From Deltaproteobacteria bacterium (lineage in GTDB: Bacteria; Desulfobacterota; Binatia; Binatales; Binataceae), in NCBI GenBank assembly GCA_021827495.1, contig JAKAVN010000012.1:1-44818 (forward strand): a DNA stretch of 44,818 nt. Direction: 5' to 3'. A program made the position numbers and the translations under genes. Within the stretch, counting starts at the first letter, position 1; the number at the start of each line of letters is the position of its first letter. The notes below the pieces were generated by a model, which was not told where the DNA came from, did no database searches, and saw only the letters and a program-made list of their open reading frames with translations. Positions 34,064 to 43,008 of this stretch are shown piece after piece.

Positions 34064-34370
34064 AGCCTGCCCATTTTGTTTGGAATTTCAAGGGCTTAAC
34101 CATTAGAAGGGCAGCTCATGAGGCAAAACCGCGAGTAAGCGGCGGCCCGAATGCCCGACCCGTATCGCAAGTGCGTATCCACAGACCATCGACAGGGTTA
34201 TCAACAGGCTCGATTCCACCTCTCCTCATCCTGGGAGCGGTCGCCGCGCGCATCGCGAGCGGCGGGAGAGGTGCGATCCCTGACCTCTCCCCGACCCTCT
34301 CCTTGGACAGAGGCTGTCGATAAATGCGGGGAAAAAGATTCATCGCTTCGCGGAGATCCTTGGCTGGCGT
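34064..34370. other. Non-coding gap with palindromes
   Basis: About 300 bases without a recognisable gene. It holds a 9-bp perfect inverted repeat CACCTCTCC/GGAGAGGTG (34217-34225 with 34265-34273) enclosing a GC-rich hairpin, and a CTCTCCCC/CCCTCTCC echo after it. Two sequences one base from a DnaA box (GTATCCACA at 34175, TTATCAACA at 34198) also lie here. Confidence 0.6.
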
Positions 34371-34560
34371 TCAGCGACTGTGTTGGAAGTCAAGGTAGCG
34401 AAGGGAGTTAAAGGGGAAGGCGTCGCGGGCGATGGCGTTGAGGATGACGAGGAGTTTGCGCATGCAGGCGACCAGGGCGAGTTTTTTGGCCTGGCCCCGC
34501 GCGCGCGGCGCCTGATAGTGCGCGCGCAAGGGCGGATTGTGGCGCGCGCCGGCTCGCGCC
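34371..34560 (-). pseudogene. IS110-type transposase, detached C-terminal piece
   Basis: On the minus strand this reads HNPPLRAHYQAPRARGQAKK, then LALVACMRKLLVILNAIARD, ending LRYLDFQHSR at a TGA (34371-34373). This is the well-known C-terminal end of IS110-family transposases. It is separated from the rest of the transposase by about 70-120 bases of unrelated sequence and by loss of the central Transposase_20 part. Confidence 0.8.
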
Positions 34561-34597
34561 GCCCTTGACCGCGACCGTCGCTCCGGCTGGAAGGTGA

Positions 34598-35305
34598 TTA
34601 TGCAGTCGCCGTTGGCGACTGCTGCGTTAAGCAGCCATTTACCACTAACTGCTCACACACGAAATTCCTGACGCTCCCCAGGGTCACCGTCAGCTGCGGC
34701 CCCACCCCGGGTACCGCTTCGAGCAGCCTGGCCTTGGCGTTTTGCGCCGGGGCGCTGGAAAGCGCCGCTTTGATTGGCTCTTCCACCTCGGCCAGTGCGC
34801 GCTTGAGTCCCTTGATGCTCTGCACGCTGCTCTTGCGCACCACCTTGGGCGCCCGCTCGCGGCGATTGCTCTCCGCCACCAGCATCCCGATCAACTGCCG
34901 CCGCCTGACCACCAGGGCCTTAAGCTCGGCCTCGGCCTCGGCGGCCAGGCGCATCGGCGCCAACCGCCCGTTGCTATGACTGGCTTGGGCGAACTGCGCC
35001 AGGACCACCGCGTCGAGCCGATCGGTCTTGCCCATCCGCCCCAGGCAACGCGCGAACTCACGCACCTGGCGCGGGTTCACCCCCGCCACCGCCAGACCCG
35101 CCGCGTGCAGTTCGCTGGCCGCCAACGTCTCCAGTCCGCCGCTCGCTTCCAGCCCCACCGCCCGTGGACTCGCCGCGCGCAGCCGCTCGACCAACTCCGC
35201 GACTGCGGTTGCGTGGTTGCGCACCCGCCAACCCTCCGCCCCCAGCCAGACGCCCACGTCCAGCCACTCCTTGGACACGTCGATCCCAACGTATAGCGCT
35301 TCCAT
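34598..35305 (-). pseudogene. IS110-type transposase (DEDD recombinase), truncated
   Basis: The N-terminal RuvC-like domain is complete: D9 (YVGIDVSK), E53 (GLEASGG), D95 and D98 (KTDRLDAVVLAQFA) form the DEDD set. A coiled region follows, then the start of the second domain at LLEAVPGVGPQLTVTL. After this the frame runs into unrelated residues (SVRNFVCEQLVVNG) and stops at 34598. The true C-terminus is found further on at 34371-34560. The ATG at 35305 gives the canonical start MEALYVGIDVS. IS110 elements use a bridge RNA encoded beside the gene. This copy is almost certainly inactive because its second domain, which carries the catalytic serine, is disrupted. Confidence 0.88.
34602..34622. 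repeat. Perfect hairpin inside the broken IS110 gene
   Basis: GCAGTCGCC and GGCGACTGC pair perfectly around GTT, followed by TGCGTTAAGCA, which can form a second small hairpin. The segment of about 60 bases has lower GC than the flanks and lies at the break in the transposase, so it may be inserted DNA. Confidence 0.6.
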
Positions 35306-35530
35306 CCGTCGCGCCCTCCGCCGCGGGGCTTCACCCATGCTTGCGCACGATTCGGGCCCTATACGCCCGCGCGACTGTTCGGGTTTTCTCACCCCTTGCT
35401 GGCCGAGGCGGAGAGCCTTGCTGAGCGCCGGTCTTCGACCACCCTGAATGACAACGGTCTTCCGCCTCGAGTCTTTCCTCACTATCCCATTCGACATACG
35501 AGAATGACAAAAAGACCGCCTTTTTGTTGT
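35306..35530 (-). other. Upstream flank of the IS110 gene (possible bridge-RNA region) and repeat
   Basis: No protein gene is visible. In IS110-group elements the non-coding left end of about 200 bases encodes the bridge RNA, so bases 35306 to about 35480 are where that RNA would be expected. No structure can be proven by eye. At 35511-35534 a second inverted pair (ATGACAAAAAG with CTTTTTGTTGTCAT) forms a palindrome. Confidence 0.3.
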
Positions 35531-35562
35531 CATCCTGAACGAGGGTTGCCGAAGTGAAGGAT
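35528..35562. repeat. Half copy of the GTCATCCTGA interspersed repeat
   Basis: GTCATCCTGAACGAGGG followed by CCGAAGTGAAGGATC resembles one arm of the palindrome at 31169-31231. It lies about 70 bases before the CoxG direct repeat. Confidence 0.55.
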
Positions 35563-35634
35563 CAACGCGGAGCGATTTTGGTGTTTATCGACTCCTTGGA
35601 CAAGGAGCGGGGATCAGAAAAGCAAGGAGAGCGC

Positions 35635-35802
35635 GCGCCGATAGCAACGGGTTCAGGCGCGCGCGAACAGCGCACGGACCAGGCGCAGCAGGTAGCGCCA
35701 GAAATTCAGAAAAAACCCCTGGCGCGCGACCATGCCGGCGGTCTCAGCCTTGAGCTCGGCCTCGGCGGCGGCAAAGAACTGCCCGATCATCATCTTGGCC
35801 GC
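35635..35802. repeat. Direct repeat, copy 2 (3' end of CoxG-like gene)
   Basis: The intact counterpart of 30955-31121: 168 bases, same orientation, about 96% identical by eye. It covers the last 50 codons of the CoxG-like gene and 18 bases downstream of it. Confidence 0.9.
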
Positions 35803-36183
35803 GCTATCGATCATGCGCTGGCCGACCTGCACCAGCGGCCCGCCGATCTGGATGTCGCCGCCGTAGGTGACCACGGTCTGGTTGCGGTCCTTGGCCACCA
35901 GATCGAGCGTACCCGCGCCGCGCATAAAGCCCTGCTTGCCCTTGCCGTCGACCGCCATCCTGTAATGCTCGGGCGGGCGGACCTCTTCGAGCTTAAGCTT
36001 GCCGGTGTAAACGCCCTTGACCGCGGCGACACCGACGTTGAGCGTGCCGGCGAACTCGGTGGGGCTGATGACCTCGAGCTTTTCGCATCCGGGAATCAGG
36101 CGCGAGAGCCGCGCGGGATCATTGAACAGGTCCCACACACGCTCGCGCGGCGCTGCCAGTGTTTGTTCTCCAGCGATCTTCAT
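35653..36183 (-). CDS. CoxG/SRPBCC-family protein
   Basis: A 176-residue START/SRPBCC-fold protein of the CoxG type (carbon monoxide dehydrogenase subunit G family). MKIAGEQTLAAPRERVWDLF, then DPARLSRLIPGCEKLE and VKGVYTGKLKLEEVRPPEHY, are typical, as is GGPLVQVGQRMIDSAAKMMI. The last 25 residues form a hydrophobic/basic helix (FFLNFWRYLLRLVRALFA) that could be a membrane anchor, as in CoxG proteins proposed to recruit the dehydrogenase to the membrane. No coxLMS genes are near, so the partner is unknown. It is divergent from clpB, 203 bases away. Confidence 0.87.
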   Translation of the reverse strand: MKIAGEQTLAAPRERVWDLFNDPARLSRLIPGCEKLEVISPTEFAGTLNVGVAAVKGVYTGKLKLEEVRPPEHYRMAVDGKGKQGFMRGAGTLDLVAKDRNQTVVTYGGDIQIGGPLVQVGQRMIDSAAKMMIGQFFAAAEAELKAETAGMVARQGFFLNFWRYLLRLVRALFARA

Positions 36184-36386
36184 ATCGAAGCGTAAGCTTG
36201 CGCGCCGCAGCCGCGCGGATCAACGCCTGGCGCGCGCGGCCGCGCTCTCCAACGCGCGGCGGACCAAATCGGGCGCGCCGGGGCCAAACTGAAGAGTCGG
36301 CTGGCGCAAAGGCCGCCCGTGAATATGCTTGTCGGCCAACAGAAAGTGGTTAATCTGGATGAGGAGCCCGAAAGGGTCGATTTTTT

Positions 36387-39005
<2,619 letters not shown>

Positions 39006-39040
39006 CCCCGCGCGGCCGCGGCGGCGCTGAATCGTCACGG

Positions 39041-39078
39041 AAGGGGGACGCGACTGAGTCGCGTCCCCTTTTCCTTTG
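39041..39078 (+). terminator. Intrinsic terminator after clpB
   Basis: An 11-bp perfect stem (GGGGACGCGAC 39044-39054 with GTCGCGTCCCC 39058-39068), extended by GAA/TTT pairs, has a TGA loop and is followed by TTTTCCTTT. It lies 36 bases after the clpB stop. Confidence 0.9.
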
Positions 39079-39115
39079 TGGCGTTGCGCGGCAAAGTTGC
39101 GCCACAACGGGTGCT

Positions 39116-39392
39116 TCAGACTCGTCGCCGTCGCTCAAAATAGTGCGACGGCCGCAGCACCGTGACGCCCGCGATTCGCTTTCCGTAAAGCGGTTCGAAA
39201 TGTCTTGCGTCGCCGGTCAGCAGGTAGTCGGCCTTCCCGTGAATCGCGGCCAAAAGGATTGGCTGGTCTTTCGGATCGAGCCGAACTGTCGACGAGCTCA
39301 ACATCCTCAAGCTTCCAAAGCCGACTCAGACCGGAACGCTCCAGCCAGGCAGCAGAATAAAGGACATTGGCGTCGAGGAAGACACGGTCCAA
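39116..39392 (-). pseudogene. PIN-domain (VapC-like) toxin, internally deleted and frameshifted
   Basis: The beginning, from an ATG at 39392, reads MDRVFLDANVLYSAAWLERS then GLSRLWKLEDVELV with the first acidic PIN residue (D7). The end, in another frame, reads RLDPKDQPILLAAIHGKADY, then LLTGDARHFEPLYGKRI, and stops at 39116. The central part of about 50-60 residues expected between them is missing, and the two halves are out of frame. The toxin should be inactive. It follows its AbrB-type antitoxin by 26 bases. Confidence 0.82.
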
Positions 39393-39418
39393 GGGGAAGT
39401 CAGCCGGGGCGTACCGCC

Positions 39419-39721
39419 CTACCCACGCCGCTTTGGGGGGCGACGGTGCTTGATCCGGCCTGGGTCGAGGCCCATCCGCTTCACCTCAGCGCGCGCCCGG
39501 CGATAGTCTTCGGCATCGACAGCATTATTTAGCAAAAATTCGGCCCGGCGTTCGGGAGTGTAGACCTCGACCGGCAGTACCGTTGCCGGACGGATCAGGA
39601 TTCCGTCTTCACGCGGCTCGGCAACGACGAACGATCCCTCTTCTATGCCGAGGCGGCGGCGGAGTTTGGCCGGCAGCACCACTGTGCCGCGCCGACCGAC
39701 CTTGCTGGCTAATGTTTCCAT
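39419..39721 (-). CDS. AbrB-family antitoxin
   Basis: A 100-residue AbrB/MazE-fold protein. METLASKVGRRGTVVLPAKL and RRRLGIEEGSFVVAEP form the DNA-binding swapped hairpin. The C-terminal half (PVEVYTPERRAEFLLNNAVD, then AEDYRRARAEVKRMGLDP) is the form usually found next to PIN-domain toxins. The ATG at 39721 is preferred; a longer reading would start inside the inverted-repeat element at 39769. The frame is intact although its partner toxin gene is broken. Confidence 0.85.
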   Translation of the reverse strand: METLASKVGRRGTVVLPAKLRRRLGIEEGSFVVAEPREDGILIRPATVLPVEVYTPERRAEFLLNNAVDAEDYRRARAEVKRMGLDPGRIKHRRPPKRRG

Positions 39722-39768
39722 CCCTTTGGCAGAATAGCTGAAGGTCAGGATGTCAAGCAAATGACCGC

Positions 39769-39898
39769 CTAGTGTCGTGTAACGCAAATATGTTTAGCAT
39801 CCGCGCGCCAGTTATGCCGGAAATAGGCGCGATTTCGCAAAGATTTAGGCAGTATCGCGACACCGGGGCCTATAATTATTTACGTTACACGACACTAG
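39769..39898. mobile_element. MITE-like element, copy B (130 bp, near-perfect terminal inverted repeats)
   Basis: The first 16 bases, CTAGTGTCGTGTAACG, are an exact reverse complement of the last 16, CGTTACACGACACTAG. The match extends to 21 of 22. The inside is lower in GC than the flanks and codes for nothing. CTAG forms both borders. The short length, long inverted ends and lack of a gene are those of a non-autonomous element. The border fits IS630/Tc1-type insertion at TA within CTAG, although the transposase is not seen. Confidence 0.75.
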
Positions 39899-40016
39899 TG
39901 TCCCCGTCCCCCAAACAACTTTACTATTTTGCGTGGCTCATCGGCCATTTTACCCTGAAAAACTGAGACTCAGACTCCACGGCTTTAAGAAAGATATTTG
40001 CGGGACGCCACACTAG
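39895..40016. mobile_element. MITE-like element, copy C, joined to copy B through a shared CTAG
   Basis: Begins at the CTAG that closes copy B (CTAGTGTCCCCGTCCCCC) and ends CGGGACGCCACACTAG. The two ends are imperfect inverted repeats (both have TTTG, GGGACG and ACACTAG when read inward). Its right end matches that of copy B in 17 of 22 positions. Length is 122 bp, and it is non-coding and AT-richer than the flanks. Confidence 0.55.
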
Positions 40017-40277
40017 ACCTTGTGACCGATGAGCGCGCTGCCGCCGGTGCCGGCGCGTGCAGGGATGGGCGCCATGCCCTTCGCGGCCTTACCGCGAGCG
40101 GCGCCATAGGACCGCCCGATCCGGAAGTGTCACCGCTGTATTGAACGAGCGAGTACACGCGCTTTGCAGGGGCGCAACCGGTGCGCCACAATCCGCGCGG
40201 TGCCAAGGCGCGGCGAATGTTTGCCACCTGCCAGGAGCGCCAAGAGCGCGTTGATCGCGCGCCGAGGAGAACCGGTG

Positions 40278-41522
40278 ATGACCAAGCAGGACCGCACGGC
40301 CTGGATACTCGCCGGCGCGCTCTTCGTCTCGCTCTTCTTCATCTGGGGAGCGGGCTACGACTGCTTTCCGATTCTTCTGCCCTCGGTGCTCAAGCAATTT
40401 CATCTGAGCAAGGAGCAAATCGGATGGGTGCCGGCGGCGCAGGCGCTAGCGGCGCTGGTGTTTGGCCCGCTGATCGGCTGGCTGCTCGATCGGATTCGAG
40501 CGCAAATCGTGATGGGCACCGGGGCTCTGTTGACGGCGATCGGGATCGTGATGATGGCACAGGCCGGCTCTTTCCAAAGCGTGATAGCCGGGTCGGTCGT
40601 CACGGGTATCGGGCTGAGCGCGTCGACCATCCTGCCGGCCACGATGGTCATCGCGAACTGGTTCGGCGAGCGGCGCGGCACCGCGATGGGCGTCACGACG
40701 GCGGGGATGGAGTTGGGCGGGATGGTGATGGCGATAGTGGCGGGGTCGCTCGTGGTAGCCCACGGTTGGCGCTTCGCTTATGCGATGCTGGCGATTCCGC
40801 TGGTCGTGATCGTCGTGCCGGTGTGTCTGATTTTCGTGCGCACGCGTCCCGCGCAACCGGCCGATACTTCGAGCGCGGGAACCTCCGACCGCGCCCAGGT
40901 CTCATCGGCGCTGCCGGGCCTGGAAGTGGCCGAGGCGCTGCGTACGAGGGCGTTCTGGATGCTGGTGGTGCTCCAGTTCTGCTACACGTTCGCGGTCGGC
41001 GGCAGCTTCATCCATCTTGTGCAGTACCTCATCGGTATCGGTTACACGCAGGCGGCCGGCAAATGGGTGGTCGGCTTTTCGCTGGGCCTGGCGCTGATTG
41101 GCAAGCCTGCGATGGGAGCCCTGGGTGACCGGATCGGGGGCAAGAACGCGCTTGCTCTCTGTTTGTTGATCGGCGCCATGAATACCGCTTTCCTCCTGTT
41201 CGCGCGGCTGTTCTGGGTCCTGGTGGTCTTTACCTTTGTCAGTGGCATCACGACCGCGGCGCCGATCGCGCTGGGTCCGATGGTCCAGGTCGAGACGTTG
41301 GGGCTCAGGCGCTATGGCTCGATCGCGGGCCTTCTCGGCATCGCCTTTACCATGGGCGCGGCGCTGGGTCCGCCGATCGTCGGCCGGCTCGCCGACGTGA
41401 CCCACAGCTATAGTGTGTCATTCGAGGTCTGCGCGATGGTCGGGCTGGTGGGCGCTGTCGCTTCATTTCTTTGCGTGGCGCCCGCGCGGGCGCGGGCCGG
41501 CGGACTGGTCCAGGCCAAGTAG
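40278..41522 (+). CDS. MFS transporter (OFA/monocarboxylate-like)
   Basis: A 414-residue major facilitator with about 12 membrane segments. WILAGALFVSLFFIWGAGYD is the first helix. The A-like motif GWLLDRIRAQIVMGTG lies between helices 2 and 3, and GALGDRIGGKNAL is its counterpart in the second half. ANWFGERRGTAMGVTTAGME resembles the oxalate/formate antiporter and monocarboxylate group. The substrate cannot be read. The ATG at 40278 follows GAGGAGAACCGGTG at good spacing. The gap 40017-40277 upstream holds no gene that I can recognise. Confidence 0.9.
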   Translation: MTKQDRTAWILAGALFVSLFFIWGAGYDCFPILLPSVLKQFHLSKEQIGWVPAAQALAALVFGPLIGWLLDRIRAQIVMGTGALLTAIGIVMMAQAGSFQSVIAGSVVTGIGLSASTILPATMVIANWFGERRGTAMGVTTAGMELGGMVMAIVAGSLVVAHGWRFAYAMLAIPLVVIVVPVCLIFVRTRPAQPADTSSAGTSDRAQVSSALPGLEVAEALRTRAFWMLVVLQFCYTFAVGGSFIHLVQYLIGIGYTQAAGKWVVGFSLGLALIGKPAMGALGDRIGGKNALALCLLIGAMNTAFLLFARLFWVLVVFTFVSGITTAAPIALGPMVQVETLGLRRYGSIAGLLGIAFTMGAALGPPIVGRLADVTHSYSVSFEVCAMVGLVGAVASFLCVAPARARAGGLVQAK

Positions 41523-41696
41523 AATCAGCACGCGCGCACACGTAGACAGACAGCCGCCGCAGCCTACTGGTCTCACACCAGGCTTGTGCCGGGGATTGGC
41601 CAACGGCGCGGGCGGCGGTAGACTGGCTAGCTGGACTTAATTGTTCGGATGCGCGAGATTAGCTCGAAATCCCGGTAAATCGGGCAAACAGAGGCA

Positions 41697-41717
41697 GTGG
41701 GCGGGCCCTGCGCCCAC
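41697..41717 (+). promoter_or_regulatory. Leader hairpin before the copper-protein gene
   Basis: GTGGGCG (41697-41703) pairs perfectly with CGCCCAC (41711-41717) around a 7-base loop, 5 bases before the TAAGGA ribosome-binding site. A smaller CCCG/CGGG pair precedes it at 41671-41684. It may affect translation of the cupredoxin; no known riboswitch class is recognised. Confidence 0.35.
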
Positions 41718-41736
41718 CCGTAAGGAACCGCAAGCC

Positions 41737-42141
41737 ATGTGTGAATCGATTTTCGGAACCACTTTCAAGCGCGTCAGCGCGGCACTGGCCGCGCTGCTGT
41801 TGGTCGCCATGGTCGTGCCGTCGATGGCGGCGGCCAAGACCGTCGAAGTCAAAATGTCGGACACGCCGCCCAAGTTCATTCCTTTGACGGTCACGATCCA
41901 GAAGGGCGACACGGTGGAATGGATCAACAACGCGGCCTCGCTTCATTCGGTAACCACCGACTCGGCATCGGCACAGAACCCCACGGATGTTTCGTCGCCC
42001 AAGGGCGTGAAGCCCTTCGACTCGGGCTTCATGGCGCCGGGGGCCAAGTGGAGCTATACGTTCACCGTGCCGGGGACTTACAAGTACCTCTGCCTGCCGC
42101 ACGAGAAGGAGGGCATGACCGGCGTCGTGGTGGTCAAGTAA
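41737..42141 (+). CDS. Exported type I copper protein (plastocyanin/cupredoxin)
   Basis: A 134-residue periplasmic blue-copper protein. A signal peptide (VSAALAALLLVAMVVPSMAA, cleavage likely after AAA) is followed by the cupredoxin fold. The copper ligands are H70 (LHSV), C119, H122 and M127, giving the CxxHxxxxM loop CLPHEKEGM. The ATG at 41737 has TAAGGA about ten bases upstream. It lies 78 bases before an exported cytochrome c and upstream of metal-efflux genes. It may serve as an electron carrier or periplasmic copper binder; the sequence cannot tell which. Confidence 0.93.
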   Translation: MCESIFGTTFKRVSAALAALLLVAMVVPSMAAAKTVEVKMSDTPPKFIPLTVTIQKGDTVEWINNAASLHSVTTDSASAQNPTDVSSPKGVKPFDSGFMAPGAKWSYTFTVPGTYKYLCLPHEKEGMTGVVVVK

Positions 42142-42219
42142 ACAGCGCGAAATTGTGACCGCAGGCGTTGCCGGACGTGGGCGGTTAAGCTAATGTGCCG
42201 TCGCGAAAAGGAGTTGAGT

Positions 42220-42828
42220 GTGATCGTGCCGAGCAAATGTGTCCGCGCTGCCCGCAGCTCGCGGCGGGTGGTGCGCGTTTCGCAGCCCGCCAAACTGTTA
42301 GCAGTGGTGGCCGGGATGGCGGCGTTCGTCGTAACAGGGGCGGGCGCGGCGTGGTGCTTCCCGTGGAGTATCGATATGTACCGCGGTCCAGCGATCCAGC
42401 CGCTGGAGGTTTCGCCGCGCGTGATGCCGGAAGGGACCCTGCCGGTCGACACCGGGTCGCCGCCACAGAGCCTCGAGCAGGCGACGGTCAAGGCGCATAA
42501 CCCGCTCAAGCCGACGCCGGAAAATCTCGCTCACGGCAAGGAGATGTTCGACAATGATTGCGCTCCGTGCCATGGCGAGAACGCCGACGGCAACGGCCCG
42601 GTGGCTCATCTGCAGCGTGCTCACGGCATCCAGCCGAAGAATCTCGTGACGGGAGTGACCAAGAACCTGCCCGACGGCTATATCTACGGGTACATCCGCG
42701 ACGGTGGGTTCCATATGCCCGCTTACGCGGACGCGATGGATTCCGACGAGCGCTGGGACGTGGTGATGTACCTGCGCCAGCTCGAGGCGCAAGCGTCGAA
42801 GGCGGCGCCCAAAACCGCCTCGAAGTAA
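42220..42828 (+). CDS. Exported monohaem cytochrome c
   Basis: A 202-residue class I c-type cytochrome. The GTG at 42220 has AAAAGGAG seven bases upstream; an ATG at 42193 is possible but has no good site. A signal or anchor helix (AKLLAVVAGMAAFVVTGAGA) is followed by CAPCH (C114, C117, H118) and the axial M166 in GGFHMPAY. The linker SIDMYRGPAIQPLEVSPR resembles the N-terminal part of the monohaem subunit ActE of alternative complex III and similar quinol-oxidoreductase cytochromes. No other subunit of that complex is in the window, so a role beside the copper protein is inferred. Confidence 0.9.
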   Translation: MIVPSKCVRAARSSRRVVRVSQPAKLLAVVAGMAAFVVTGAGAAWCFPWSIDMYRGPAIQPLEVSPRVMPEGTLPVDTGSPPQSLEQATVKAHNPLKPTPENLAHGKEMFDNDCAPCHGENADGNGPVAHLQRAHGIQPKNLVTGVTKNLPDGYIYGYIRDGGFHMPAYADAMDSDERWDVVMYLRQLEAQASKAAPKTASK

Positions 42829-42838
42829 GCCGTGTAGC

Positions 42839-42863
42839 GCTGCGCGCGCAAAGCGCGCGCAGC
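42839..42863 (+). terminator. Strong hairpin after the cytochrome gene
   Basis: An 11-bp perfect stem, GCTGCGCGCGC with GCGCGCGCAGC, around AAA, 11 bases after the stop and followed by CTCTTCC. The T tract is weak, so this may be a partial terminator or an RNA-stabilising end. Confidence 0.5.
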
Positions 42864-42917
42864 CTCTTCCGTGGGCTCGCCCGAGCCTGTCTAATTGATC
42901 CGCCGAGTTGCGCTCGC

Positions 42918-42957
42918 AGGAGGGATGCGGCGCCGAGGGTAGGGGCGCATCCCGCCT
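42918..42957 (+). promoter_or_regulatory. Second hairpin, upstream of the TolC-like gene
   Basis: GGGATGCG (42922-42929) pairs with CGCATCCC (42946-42953), extended by AGG/CCT outside one mismatch. It lies 52 bases before the start of the outer-membrane factor gene. Its function is unknown. Confidence 0.35.
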
Positions 42958-43008
42958 GTTCGGAGCGCGCTGATGTCAGCAACCTCGCGATGGAAGGGAG
43001 CCGGGAAA

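Noticed and set aside
34175-34206. Two DnaA-box-like sequences (GTATCCACA and TTATCAACA)
   Set aside because: Each differs from the consensus by one base. There are only two, no AT-rich unwinding region and no dnaA, parA or gidA genes nearby, so an origin is not supported.
40017-40277. Possible riboswitch upstream of the MFS gene
   Set aside because: GC-rich with several small hairpins, but I could not match the conserved core of a cobalamin or other known class.
41641-41736. Possible cyclic di-GMP or metal riboswitch before the copper protein
   Set aside because: A GGCAAAC string and hairpins are present, but their order and the remaining core do not fit. Kept only as a leader hairpin.
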